A stretch of DNA of 64,000 nucleotides, taken from positions 4,092,001 through 4,156,000 of the forward strand of contig OY970261.1 in NCBI GenBank assembly GCA_963715635.1, given 5' to 3'. Numbering within the stretch: the stretch's first letter is position 1; each line of letters starts with the position of its first letter. The notes below the pieces were generated by a model. The model was not told the origin of the DNA and made no database searches. It was given only the letters and a program-made list of their open reading frames with translations. This DNA is from JAPKZH01 sp963715635. Its GTDB lineage: Bacteria > Acidobacteriota > Aminicenantia > Aminicenantales > UBA4085. Of this stretch, positions 42,382 through 51,872 are shown one piece after another. A program made the translations under genes and the position numbers.

Positions 42382-44478
42382 CTATTTTTTTAAGAGAGGC
42401 GGGGCTTTTTCGTTATAGAGCCGGACGACGGTCTCGAAATCCCAGCGCTTTTTCTGGTCGGGGCGGTAAACAATCTTTATGCCTTTTAGCGTCCCCTCAA
42501 AGGGTCTTGATTGGGGGAGGTGCAGGATTATCTTTTTCGGCCGTTCTCGCTGTGGCGGCGCGAAATCCATTTTGACTCCCGAAGCTGTGCCGCGAACGAC
42601 CAGGCTCATCGAGCCGAAATGGGTGGGCGCTCGCTCGATCCGAATCTCCTGGCCTTCTCCCAGCCACCAATCGGGCACGGCCGGCAGCAGATGAAGCTCA
42701 TCGCCCGTCTCATAGACCAGCATGTGGCGTAGGAGCAGGGCATAGTTGCTCGCGCCCGTAGCATGCGGAATTGTTTCGCCCCAGGCCGTTCGTTCTTGAT
42801 AATAAACTCCTTCCGGAAAAGCCTGGGCTGCTGTCGAATGGAGAAGATACCAATAGAAATCTTCCACAGCCTGCTCGTCCTGGCCGCGGCAAAGGTCGTT
42901 CATAGTCGTGTAGGCGCCCATGTAAGGATGGATGGCGGGCTTCAGCTTGGGCGTACCCCAACGAATGATGCCTTCCACATAGCCGCCCATGTATTCCTTC
43001 CTGACGTGCGTGCTTAAAGCCGCAATGCGCGCATCGCCTGGGTCGAAAATGGGCGTCGGCCAGAGGATCTCGGTGTTCCCCCAATGCGTCCCGTCCTTTT
43101 CCCAGCTCGGCGGGAAATAGGCAAGGCCCGTTCTTTTCCAGGCGGCATCAATGGCTTTCCGGTAGCCGTCCGCTTCGCGGCTCAAATCTTTTGCGTCTTT
43201 GTTTTTTCCCAGGATCTGGGCGGCCTCGGCGGTGCAGAGAATGGCCCTAAGGTTCCAGAAATCGTACCCGACGATGTGGTTCTTTCCTTCCCATAGATAT
43301 TCGCCGTCGGCGGGAGCCGCAGGAAGCAGTCCGGGGAAGCCCGGGTCGGCCTTAGTTTTCTGCCGCGCCGCGATTGTCCAGTCCACTGACTTCTGCATCC
43401 TGGGATAGACTCCGGCCAGCCACTCCTTGTCTCCAGTGATCTTGTAGTATTGCCAAAGGACCCAAGCCGCCTGGCCGTTGGCGTCGAGCTGGCCCTGCTG
43501 GGATTCGAAACGGCCATCCGGCCGCTGGTGGCTGAGGTAGGCGTCGAGGGCCCGTCGGGCCTTTTCGAGCAGGCCGGCTTCTTCGATCTCCATGACCTGG
43601 TAGGCGCCGTCGCGGATATAAAATACGTCGTAGAATCCCTCGCCGGCGTGAATTTCGCCGCGGTCAAGAGCCAGGAGCTGACAGACATGCGAGGCCAAAA
43701 ACGCCTCGGTCGCTTTGCGGCAGGGGACGGATATGCGGGCGGTCCCCGTCATCAGAGTTTTCCAGAAATCCACAGTGCGCTTCAGCCAGATCTTCGGGTC
43801 CTCCTTTTGGAATGCGTCGGAGCTCCCAATCGGAAAGAATGGAAAACTCACGTGTCCTTCCTTGGCCTCACCCGGCTTCAAGGTCCATGAGAAGTCTTGG
43901 ACGAACGTCTGCCGCTTCAGAATGTCTTCCGGCTTTTCCGGAGGGGATTCTGCCACCTTGACATAATCTTCTTTCGCCGTCCAGCGCTTGAGTTGGATTC
44001 TGGCCGGGGCCTTTCGGGTTCCGGCATTCGTCGCTTTGACCGCAACCCAATTCAAATAGTTTTCTCCGTCCGTAGGCCAGGCGAAGGCGCGTGTCCAGTC
44101 GGCCGCGGCGGGAAGCGGCGTGGCCCAAAACATGAATTCGTAGCGGACATTATCCAAGGATGTTGTGACTTGAACGACCGGGAGCCAGCCTTCAAGCAGC
44201 GTTTTTGTCTGCCGGCGGCTGAGAGGCGTCGGCGGGTTGCCGACGGCGATCGAAACCCTGTCCTTTCCGGAAAGGAGAAGCTGGTTGTCCGGGGTGATGC
44301 GCGTGCCGCGCTCGTAATCTTTCAGGCCGATGACGCTCCAACTGTTCCGGAAATAATCGAAAGGCTCCTGCGCCGTCAGGAGAGAAACTGCGATCAGGGC
44401 CATTGTCGCCAGCATGAAAATTAATGACGGACCCCGTTTCCGGACCGAAGAGGACTTTTGTCGTGATTCTTGCGCCAT
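42382..44478 (-). CDS. Exported six-hairpin glycosidase-like protein
   Basis: 698 residues. An N-terminal anchor (PSLIFMLATMALIAVSLLTA) is followed by a beta-rich domain (residues about 50 to 220) and a long all-helical alpha/alpha barrel with glycoside hydrolase features: YIRDGAYQVMEIEEAG, RFESQQGQLDANGQAAWVLWQYY, GEYLWEGKNHIVGYDFWNLRA and a C-terminal beta domain. It is typical of inverting (alpha/alpha)6 glycosidases such as GH63/GH65/GH78-like enzymes; the exact family and sugar cannot be set. Candidate acids are the Asp of RDGAY and the Glu of FESQQ, from pattern only. Confidence 0.78.
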   Translation of the reverse strand: MAQESRQKSSSVRKRGPSLIFMLATMALIAVSLLTAQEPFDYFRNSWSVIGLKDYERGTRITPDNQLLLSGKDRVSIAVGNPPTPLSRRQTKTLLEGWLPVVQVTTSLDNVRYEFMFWATPLPAAADWTRAFAWPTDGENYLNWVAVKATNAGTRKAPARIQLKRWTAKEDYVKVAESPPEKPEDILKRQTFVQDFSWTLKPGEAKEGHVSFPFFPIGSSDAFQKEDPKIWLKRTVDFWKTLMTGTARISVPCRKATEAFLASHVCQLLALDRGEIHAGEGFYDVFYIRDGAYQVMEIEEAGLLEKARRALDAYLSHQRPDGRFESQQGQLDANGQAAWVLWQYYKITGDKEWLAGVYPRMQKSVDWTIAARQKTKADPGFPGLLPAAPADGEYLWEGKNHIVGYDFWNLRAILCTAEAAQILGKNKDAKDLSREADGYRKAIDAAWKRTGLAYFPPSWEKDGTHWGNTEILWPTPIFDPGDARIAALSTHVRKEYMGGYVEGIIRWGTPKLKPAIHPYMGAYTTMNDLCRGQDEQAVEDFYWYLLHSTAAQAFPEGVYYQERTAWGETIPHATGASNYALLLRHMLVYETGDELHLLPAVPDWWLGEGQEIRIERAPTHFGSMSLVVRGTASGVKMDFAPPQRERPKKIILHLPQSRPFEGTLKGIKIVYRPDQKKRWDFETVVRLYNEKAPPLLKK

Positions 44479-44599
44479 GTGCGGATGCCCCCTTTATTTC
44501 AACCGGCACGATCGTTTTTCGGCGGGTTCGATTGTGTCCGCGGGATTGATAATTTTGGACAAGTCTACGGTGATAGAGGCCGTCTTGACGCGTCCTGGC

Positions 44600-45883
44600 C
44601 TATAAAACTACCTTTTTCTTTCTCCAGCGGAGCTTCATGGTCAGGACTCTGTCCGTCGAAAAGATCCGAGCGGCGATCACGACCATGACGGTAAAAAAGA
44701 GGGCCATATAGAGAATCCCGAACAGCACGGACCGGTAATTCTCGAGAAAGATGTTCTGCGTCGCCAGAAACGGATGGGAAAATGGGATGGCCAGGAGGAA
44801 GATCTTCACGGGCAGGGAGAGAGTTTTCACGTCGGTAAACATTGAGATGAAATATGGGATCATGACCAGGAAGATCATGGGCATGATCAGGCTTTGGGCG
44901 CTGCGGAAATCTTCGGCCAGGACCCCGAGAATGGTGGCCAAGGCTAACGCGCAAAGAATGGCGAAGAAAAGCGACACTCCGAGAATGACGAGCGCTTTGG
45001 CGTCCAAGGCCAGTCCGAGCTTCTGAACGACCTGGGAGACTCCGGGCGCGTTGGCCATGCCTCCCATCACGCCGCCCATGTAGCTCCGGAAGCCCACCAT
45101 ATAGATTGCCGCCGAAAGCAAGCCGGCCAGTCCGGCGGCGAGCATTTTGGCGGAGACGATCGTGGCCCGGGAAATGGGCACGGTCAGAAGCGTTTCTAAG
45201 GTCTTGTTCTGTTTCTCCATGGCGATGGCGGAGATGACCATCTGGGATGAATAGATGAGGATCATCATCAGGATGACGGGGATAATGACGGATTGGGAAG
45301 CGACGAAGCCGGCGATCATCGCGGCCGAGCCTTCAGCCATCCGGCTCTTGATGATGATGAAATCTTTGCTCTTGATGGGACTTTTAATATTTTGAGGGTC
45401 GAATTCGGGGATTTTCTTCTTCAGGAAGTCGTTGGAAAGGTAACTATTGATCGCGGAGATGACGCCCTTGAGGATGCCGGATGTCCTTGTTCCCATGATC
45501 GAGAAATTCCTCATGAACGTGTAGGTTTGGATCTCCTTGGTTTCGAATTTGGCCACGGATTCCCCGAACCCCTGCGGAATGACGACGAGGAGATTGGTGT
45601 CCCCGGCGCGGGCGATGTCGACCGCGGCCGCTTGATCGGCGGCCTTGATCTTTTCGACCTGAAAGTTCATCGACTGAAGCCCGCCGAGGAGTTGCTGAGA
45701 AAACGCAGAGCTGTCGAGATCGAGAATGGAGATCTTCTGTTTCCCGGCTGCCCGCTCTGCCTCTTTTTTGGTGATTCCCCCGATAAAGTAAAAAAGGGCC
45801 ATCATGAACAGCAGAGAGATGATGAGCTGGGGGGTGAGCATGTCCCTGATTTCCTTGAGGAGAAGGTTTCGAAAGTTTTTCAT
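44600..45883 (-). CDS. ABC-2 type transporter permease (NatB-like)
   Basis: 427-residue permease whose start overlaps the stop of the ATPase gene (ATGA). One N-terminal helix (IISLLFMMALFYFIGGI) precedes a large extracytoplasmic domain (residues about 50 to 190, with DLDSSAFSQQLLGGLQSMNF), followed by five to six helices, including IMPMIFLVMIPYFISMF. This ABC2_membrane_3/NatB plan belongs to exporters such as sodium, drug or peptide efflux systems; the substrate is unknown. Confidence 0.88.
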   Translation of the reverse strand: MKNFRNLLLKEIRDMLTPQLIISLLFMMALFYFIGGITKKEAERAAGKQKISILDLDSSAFSQQLLGGLQSMNFQVEKIKAADQAAAVDIARAGDTNLLVVIPQGFGESVAKFETKEIQTYTFMRNFSIMGTRTSGILKGVISAINSYLSNDFLKKKIPEFDPQNIKSPIKSKDFIIIKSRMAEGSAAMIAGFVASQSVIIPVILMMILIYSSQMVISAIAMEKQNKTLETLLTVPISRATIVSAKMLAAGLAGLLSAAIYMVGFRSYMGGVMGGMANAPGVSQVVQKLGLALDAKALVILGVSLFFAILCALALATILGVLAEDFRSAQSLIMPMIFLVMIPYFISMFTDVKTLSLPVKIFLLAIPFSHPFLATQNIFLENYRSVLFGILYMALFFTVMVVIAARIFSTDRVLTMKLRWRKKKVVL

Positions 45884-46602
45884 CGCACGGCGCTCCTGAA
45901 CACGGTTTCGAGATTCTCGGCCTGGTATTTTTCCTTCAGTCCCCGCGGCGTTCCGGCATCCAGGATCCGGCCCTTGTCGATCAAGGCAACGCGGTCGGAC
46001 AGAAACTCGATCTCCAGCATGTTGTGTGAGGAAAGGAGGACCGAGATGCCCTCACGTGCATAGCGCTTGATGATCTCCCGGACCTCCAGGGAGTTGATCA
46101 CGTCCAGTCCGGATGTGGGCTCGTCCAGAATGGCCAGGGCGGGTCGGGTCATCAGGGCTCTCCCAAGCAACAGCTTTCGGACCATGCCTTTGCTGTAGGT
46201 GCCGACTTTTTCGCCAAGGCGGTTTCCCAAGTCCGCGACGCCCTCAGCCCTCTTGATGAATTGCGACGCCTCATCGTCCGTATGGGCGTAAAAGTTGGCC
46301 ATGAATTTTAGATAATCCTTTCCCTTGAGGTTCCTGTATGCCCCGGCCTCTTCGGGTAGGTAACTGATGTTCTCTCGGATTTTTTCGGGCTGCTTTTTCA
46401 CGTCAAAGCCGCGAAGCTCGACCTTGCCTTCCGAAGGGGACAGCAGGGTGGCTACGATTCTCAAAGTGGTGGTCTTGCCCGCGCCGTTTGGGCCGATCAG
46501 GGCGAAGATCTCGCCTTCCTCCACCTGGAAGCTAATGCCCTGGAGGGCTTCCAGGCGGCCATAGGACTTCTTCAATCCTTCGACGTTTAGAACAATGCTC
46601 AT
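45880..46602 (-). CDS. ABC exporter ATP-binding protein (NatA-like)
   Basis: About 240 residues from the ATG at 46602, which follows AAAGGAG. Walker A is GPNGAGKTTTLR, the signature region reads YSKGMVRKLLLGRAL (so LSGGQ is replaced by YSKGM, common in this subfamily), Walker B is LAILDEPTSGLD and the H-loop is LLSSHNMLEIE. It pairs with the permease it overlaps to form an ABC-2 exporter. Confidence 0.9.
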   Translation of the reverse strand: MSIVLNVEGLKKSYGRLEALQGISFQVEEGEIFALIGPNGAGKTTTLRIVATLLSPSEGKVELRGFDVKKQPEKIRENISYLPEEAGAYRNLKGKDYLKFMANFYAHTDDEASQFIKRAEGVADLGNRLGEKVGTYSKGMVRKLLLGRALMTRPALAILDEPTSGLDVINSLEVREIIKRYAREGISVLLSSHNMLEIEFLSDRVALIDKGRILDAGTPRGLKEKYQAENLETVFRSAVR

Positions 46603-46674
46603 CCGGTTCTCCTTTGTTTTCTCTTTATAGCATTTTCCCCGCTGCATCGCAAATCCCCATCGAGCGGGTCATGC

Positions 46675-48009
46675 TCAAAGCCGCCAGAGGTAAGACGCTT
46701 TGAAGAAGAAGCCTCGTTTTGATTCCAAGAATCGGTCGGCGCTGACATAATCTCCGTCCTTCCAGGCGATCTTCTCATACAGAGAGCCATAGCCGATGTG
46801 AATGACGGTTCCCGGGATGTAGGTAAAGGAGGCAAGAAAATCCGTCATCAGCCGCTTCCAGAACGAGTTGTATTCGACGATGGCCCGAAAGAAGAGGTAT
46901 TTGTTGACTTGATAGATATTCCGGCTGCGGACGATGGTGTAATCGTATTCCTTGACGCCGCCGGCGGAGCGTGTAAAGTCCGAGTACGTCAGACTGAGGT
47001 CGAAACGCAGATTCTCTGAGGGAAAGTAGGTGACGGCTATCTGAGCGTCGGCCCCGCGGCCTTGATAGGGGTCGTCGACGTACCGGATCTTTTCGCCGTA
47101 TCTGTAGGAGCCGCCCAAGGTCAGGTTTTTTGTGATATAGCTGTTGGCGACGACCCGCAGGCTGCTGCGGCCGAACTTGCGACCGAGGTAGATTTCTGTC
47201 GCGTACCCCCCTCCGAGGGTGAAGGTGGAATTCCGAGGCAGGAGGAATCGAAGGTCAAACGAATCGTCCGTTTCGTACAGCCCGCTGAACCTGTCGCGGA
47301 TCTGCGTGCTGTGAAACATGGGATCGATCCGCAAAATCAGCTTGGACTTTGGGTAGAGCATCGGCAGAACCCCCACCTTGAGCCGGGTCAGTCCGTTTCG
47401 TGTCAGGTAGCCGACTTCGGTATCGAATTTTTCGCTCAAGTCCTGGAAGGCGGCCATGATAACCCAATCGCGGGTCGAGTACAGGTATCCGAGCCCCAAG
47501 GCGTGGCCGTCGAGGGATTCTCCGGCTGTCCCGGGTTTTGTCCGCGACAGGAATCCATGGAAGCTGAACATGCTTGAGGGCGTGAGACGAATTTGGCCGT
47601 CCGCCCCTGCCACGGCGTTGGTGTGGGATCCTTGAAACCTCCCGGTCCAGAATCCGCCAAGATGGCCGTCCTCGCTTAAAGCATGTTTGTACCGGACGAT
47701 GGTGAAGTGGGCGTAGTCTTCCGCTGCCTCCGAGGGAAGTTCGTCCATGGCGTAAATCGAGGCAATCGTGTCCCTCGCTGAAACCTTTCCGTTGAGCTTC
47801 ACGCCCACGAGCGGGTCGACGATCGTTCTGGTATAAATGACGGCGCCAAGAGGATCGCCATCTTGGTATGCGGCGAAGAAAAATTTCTCCTGGCCCTCGA
47901 GGAAGAAGGGCCGCTTTTCGGGATAGTAGAGAGAGTAGCGCAAGTTGAAGTCCACCTGGCCGGCATCGGATTCGACCTGGCTGAAGTCGGGGTTCACCGT
48001 CCCGTCCAT
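46675..48009 (-). CDS. DUF5916 outer-membrane barrel, C-terminal part of a frameshifted gene
   Basis: The frame from 48009 down starts with MDGTVNPDFSQVESDAGQVDFNLRYSLYYPEKRPFFLEGQEKFFF, the conserved entry to the outer-membrane beta-barrel in DUF5916 proteins, and carries many alternating hydrophobic strands ending in a C-terminal aromatic strand (ASYLWRL), as in OmpA-type insertion signals. The matching N-terminal domain is upstream in another frame (48010-48862). The true gene is 46675-48862 with a net +1 shift at about 48019. The intact paralogue at 48934-51600 shows the same join. Confidence 0.82.
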   Translation of the reverse strand: MDGTVNPDFSQVESDAGQVDFNLRYSLYYPEKRPFFLEGQEKFFFAAYQDGDPLGAVIYTRTIVDPLVGVKLNGKVSARDTIASIYAMDELPSEAAEDYAHFTIVRYKHALSEDGHLGGFWTGRFQGSHTNAVAGADGQIRLTPSSMFSFHGFLSRTKPGTAGESLDGHALGLGYLYSTRDWVIMAAFQDLSEKFDTEVGYLTRNGLTRLKVGVLPMLYPKSKLILRIDPMFHSTQIRDRFSGLYETDDSFDLRFLLPRNSTFTLGGGYATEIYLGRKFGRSSLRVVANSYITKNLTLGGSYRYGEKIRYVDDPYQGRGADAQIAVTYFPSENLRFDLSLTYSDFTRSAGGVKEYDYTIVRSRNIYQVNKYLFFRAIVEYNSFWKRLMTDFLASFTYIPGTVIHIGYGSLYEKIAWKDGDYVSADRFLESKRGFFFKASYLWRL

Positions 48010-48862
48010 GATGAGCTCGAGACGTCAATCCGTACTTGGCCGTCAGGCTCAGATTGGTTTCGCCCTTTTCGGCCTTGAGCGCCCCTTCGTCCAGGGCGCT
48101 CTGGCCGCTATAGGTCACGGCGGGAAGGACCTCGAGCAGGGTGTAATGTTTAATGTCCGTGAATAGGAGCGTGCGTCCTTGCGTCAGAAAGTTCATCCCT
48201 TGGGCGGGATCGAGGGGCGGATAAGTTCCGTGCTCCGGAAGACGGCTGACGCGCCGTTCGAAGATGATGCCCATTTCCACGGGCTCCCGGCGAGCGTAGC
48301 GGATGCTCTTGAAGGGGACTCGCATTTCGATGGCGTAGCCCTCTGCGTCGATCTTTCCCGCCGAATACCAGACGATGTCGACGCTAAAATCTTCTTGGTT
48401 TCCCTCAAATTTCGAGTCAGCCTGGATGCCCAGAGGGTTGACGTAAAGCGCATAGAGGGATTGTTGATCGTTGAATGTGTCGAGGTTGATACAAATCCAA
48501 TCTTCGGGCCGGATCGTGTCCCGAGCCGAGATGGAGGCTTTGATCTTGTCAGGCTTGCTGTCGTAGCAGCGGAAGGCGAAGTAGAGATTCTCGCTGTCGT
48601 ACGCATAGTAGACGACCGAGTTTTCCTGCATGTCCTTGCCGTAGTCCGGGTGATAGGTCTTGAATCCCGTCTCATGGGGAGCATTTTTCCAAACGGGGTC
48701 ATCGAGGACGCCGTCGATGACGGGCGGCATATCGGTTTTATACGGCTTGAGCGGCTGGAGTTTTTCTGCGGCTGATGAAGGCACAAAGGTGAAAATGAGA
48801 ACTATCCATAGGCACCCTGCGATCGCTGTGGCACGCCGTCGAGGAATGACTGCCGTTCGCAT
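48010..48862 (-). CDS. DUF5916 N-terminal carbohydrate-binding-like domain (5' part of a frameshifted gene)
   Basis: From the ATG at 48862 (behind AGGAG) the signal peptide (ATAIAGCLWIVLIFTFVPSSA) precedes a CBM9/DOMON-like domain: PPVIDGVLDDPVWKNAPHETGF, YAYDSENLYFAFRCYDSKPDKI, WICINLDTFNDQQSLYALYVNPLGIQ and IEMRVPFKSIRY. The sequence then reaches KYGLTS and loses frame at about 48019; the open frame runs on to 47255 but no longer resembles the family. Skipping one base restores GLTSELIMDGTVNPDF, matching GLKSNLTLDASVNPDF of the paralogue with no gap. Confidence 0.82.
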
Positions 48863-48933
48863 ATCTTCTCTCCTGCTTGATTCGGGGACAAAATATCCCA
48901 ACATCTCGATTTTGTAAATAAAAAAATTGGGGA

Positions 48934-51600
48934 TTAAATGTTCCAGCGATAGGAAACCTTCAGCAGGAAGATGTTGTCGCCGGGGGCCGTCAGCAAATCG
49001 CCCAGATCGCGGCGCAGCTGGAAATCTCCCGGATGGGCATAATCGGCCCGGTTCTGGGTCCAGACAAAGTAAAGCAGCGAGCCGGGGAAATATTCCCATC
49101 TCAAAACGACCGTGCCGCGGAGAGACTTCATGTTGAAGTCCGGGTCGCCGAAAGAGAAGGCGGGGGCCGGCCCTTCGCCGTCCGGGTCCACTGAGTAGCG
49201 GCCGTCCGCATAGTTGATGGTCGATGGTCCCTGGCCGTAAAGGTTAAAATCAAAGGTCCTGGGCCGGGCCAGCTCTCTAAAGTGGCTGTATTTTCCGACG
49301 CCGATGAACGGCTGCAGGTAGGCCTGCAGGCTCAGCTTCGGCGTGAACGTCCAGTTGATGCGGAATTCCAAGGAGATGATCTTCTGGTCGATATGGCTGA
49401 AGATATACCGAGTCCCAAAGGTTTCGGTCATCAAGTCGTCCGAGACACGCGTGACCCACTGGTTGTTGGTGACTTCTCGAACGAGCTGCGGGCCTACGGA
49501 TAAGCTGAGGTTCGACCACGGTTTCCAGCGCAGGGTCAGCTGCGCATTCCACTCCGTTCCGTTTTGCGGCTGCGCATAAACCATGCCGTTGCCCTCGAGA
49601 ACAAAGGGCTTCCGGCTGTCTGTCGCCAACTGCAGGTCCAACTCCCAGCCCCACGGCCTGAGCGCGAGGGGGCCTCCTCGGGTCATGTTGTTGCTCAGGG
49701 TCGGCGGGTTGTAGGCGAACATCGTGTTGAAGTTCCAGAAGTTGCGGAAAACGCCCTGGACCGAAGCAAACCATCCTTCATAAACTTTGTTGCCGCCGAA
49801 GTCATAATTCCGGGCGGCGCCGACGAAGATGAGAGCCTGCTGGAAGACCTTGCCCGGTTTCGTCCATTGATAGGCGGGAAGGAACGAGAGATTGACCAGG
49901 TCCGAACCGCTTTGCTGGAATCCCGCGTCGTTCGGGTCAAAGCCGGGCGATAGCACTCCGGCCTGGGCCAGGAAGAGAAGGTTGCCGTTCTGTTTGGCGA
50001 AGCTCATGCGGCCGCCCCAACCGTTGAGCGATGTGGCCGCGGGGTCCACTTCGACGTGCGTTGCGTCGGGCCGCTGGAAGTAGTGCATGGAGGAATACTG
50101 GAGGCGAAGAATATCCTGGACGCTTCCCTCGACGCGCGTCCCGCCGACCCAGCCGCCAAAGACATAGTTTCGCTTCTTGTCGAGAAAGGACCAGCCATCA
50201 ACGGCCATGCTGAAGGCGTTCTTGTTGAGAATGCCGTCGAGCGTGTCGGTCCGGAGGTCGCGCATGACGCCCGTGGCCATGACCCCGATCCCCTGTTGGC
50301 CTTCGTTGATATCTTTCTGGGCGCGGAGCGCTCCATAATAAGTGAACGGCTCGACCTCTTCCTGGAGGCGAACGCCGAAGGAGTCGATCTCGGCGTATTC
50401 ACGTGCCGTCAGGGCGTTGACGAAGCCGACGTTCCAGCCGCCCAGCTTGCCCGTGAGCTTGGCGGCGCCGAGGATCGTCGAACGGTCGGGGACGTTGACG
50501 AAACCGTCCTGCGTGACATAGCCTTGGGGCGCGCGGCCGACCCTGCGGCTGTAGAAGAAGGTGGGGCTGGGCCAATTGATGTTGGCGTTGAGGTAAATGC
50601 CGCCGCGGCCAAAGTTGTTGAAGATCGACGCCCCCTCGATGAAGAAGGGGCGCTTTTCCTCATAGAAGGTCTCATAGGCAGAGAGATTGACGACGGCCGG
50701 GTCTACTTCGACCTGACCGAAGTCGGGGTTGACGGACGCATCCAGCGTCAGGTTGCTCTTGAGCCCGACTTTCAGGTCGAAACCCAGGTTGCCCAGATAT
50801 TTGTGTCCCCGTTCGAAGGGATTGCCCTGCTCGGCCGGCCGGAACTGACTCTGGCCGACGGAATATGGAAGGAATTCGACATGCCTGCCGGGGCTGATGG
50901 CGCGGATGCCCTCGAGGCGGGCGAATTTCGAAACGAAGGCAGACTCGCTTTTCGGCACCCAGGAGAAGGCTGCCTTCTCATTCTTTCGCTTGATGATTCT
51001 TATGAAATTCACGCCCCATATGTATTCGTCCTTCTTCGGGAAGCGAATCTGGTTGAAGGGAATCTTCATCTCGACGATCCAGCCTTCGCCGTTGACGGAG
51101 GCTTTCCATTCCCAAACGCCGTCCCAGGAGGTATCCTCATTGACATCGTTCGAAAGCGCCTCATCTAAAATTGAACCGGCCGGGTTGACGCCGAACAGGT
51201 AGCCGGTCCTCTTGTCATAATAGGGATCGACGGCAAAGAAAAACCAGTCCGAATCGGTCTGTGAATCGCGTCGCCCCAAGCGGCTGATGATTTGTTTGGG
51301 CTGGGAGTCATGGCAGTAGGCGGCCACGTACAGGGCCTTATCGTCATAGGCCACCCAGACATGGGTCTTCTCGGTGGACGGCGCGCCGTCGTTGGGATCG
51401 TTTTGGGTGAAGCCATCGGCGGGTTCCGTCTTCCAGACTCTTTCATTGAGGAGGCCGTCGATCACGATGGGTTCTTCTGCCCGCACGGCCCGCACGATTT
51501 TCTGTTCGGGCGCTTTTTTCTCGTCTTTAACCTGCTTGTCCTTTGCCGCCAGCATAAGCGGTAGAGCCAGCAGAATGAGCCAAAGCGCTGTTTTCTTCAT
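48934..51600 (-). CDS. DUF5916 outer-membrane protein (CBM9-like plus beta-barrel)
   Basis: About 888 residues from the ATG at 51600, which follows AGGAG; a signal peptide (MKKTALWLILLALPLMLAA) supports it. The N-terminal CBM9/DOMON-like domain has EPIVIDGLLNERVWKTEPADGF, WVAYDDKALYVAAYCHDSQP and WIVEMKIPFNQIRFP. The barrel domain starts near NLTLDASVNPDFGQVEVDPAVVNLSAYETFYEEKRPFFIEGA and extends to a final strand KVSYRWNI with a terminal aromatic-rich pattern. It is likely an outer-membrane protein that binds or takes up a glycan; the ligand is unknown. It is the intact paralogue of the gene at 46675-48862. Confidence 0.88.
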   Translation of the reverse strand: MKKTALWLILLALPLMLAAKDKQVKDEKKAPEQKIVRAVRAEEPIVIDGLLNERVWKTEPADGFTQNDPNDGAPSTEKTHVWVAYDDKALYVAAYCHDSQPKQIISRLGRRDSQTDSDWFFFAVDPYYDKRTGYLFGVNPAGSILDEALSNDVNEDTSWDGVWEWKASVNGEGWIVEMKIPFNQIRFPKKDEYIWGVNFIRIIKRKNEKAAFSWVPKSESAFVSKFARLEGIRAISPGRHVEFLPYSVGQSQFRPAEQGNPFERGHKYLGNLGFDLKVGLKSNLTLDASVNPDFGQVEVDPAVVNLSAYETFYEEKRPFFIEGASIFNNFGRGGIYLNANINWPSPTFFYSRRVGRAPQGYVTQDGFVNVPDRSTILGAAKLTGKLGGWNVGFVNALTAREYAEIDSFGVRLQEEVEPFTYYGALRAQKDINEGQQGIGVMATGVMRDLRTDTLDGILNKNAFSMAVDGWSFLDKKRNYVFGGWVGGTRVEGSVQDILRLQYSSMHYFQRPDATHVEVDPAATSLNGWGGRMSFAKQNGNLLFLAQAGVLSPGFDPNDAGFQQSGSDLVNLSFLPAYQWTKPGKVFQQALIFVGAARNYDFGGNKVYEGWFASVQGVFRNFWNFNTMFAYNPPTLSNNMTRGGPLALRPWGWELDLQLATDSRKPFVLEGNGMVYAQPQNGTEWNAQLTLRWKPWSNLSLSVGPQLVREVTNNQWVTRVSDDLMTETFGTRYIFSHIDQKIISLEFRINWTFTPKLSLQAYLQPFIGVGKYSHFRELARPRTFDFNLYGQGPSTINYADGRYSVDPDGEGPAPAFSFGDPDFNMKSLRGTVVLRWEYFPGSLLYFVWTQNRADYAHPGDFQLRRDLGDLLTAPGDNIFLLKVSYRWNI

Positions 51601-51872
51601 CTCTATTCTCCTAGACATTCCGAGCGCATCGAGCCGCAACTCTCTCCTTTTTTCTCAATAATAGATACGTAAAAGCCGCCTGGAAGGTTGCATGAAGGCC
51701 CGCCTTTTAAAAAGAAGGTTCAGCAGATTTCCCTTTTTCGGCGTCCTCCGGATGCTCTAATCCATCAAGAAAATGATCGAGAAGCTGAAAGAATAGAAAT
51801 TGAGCGTCGCCCTGCTTCTCAACTTTTCGTTCCATTCTGGGAATGTCAGAACGCTTGGGTCGCGATTCGATC

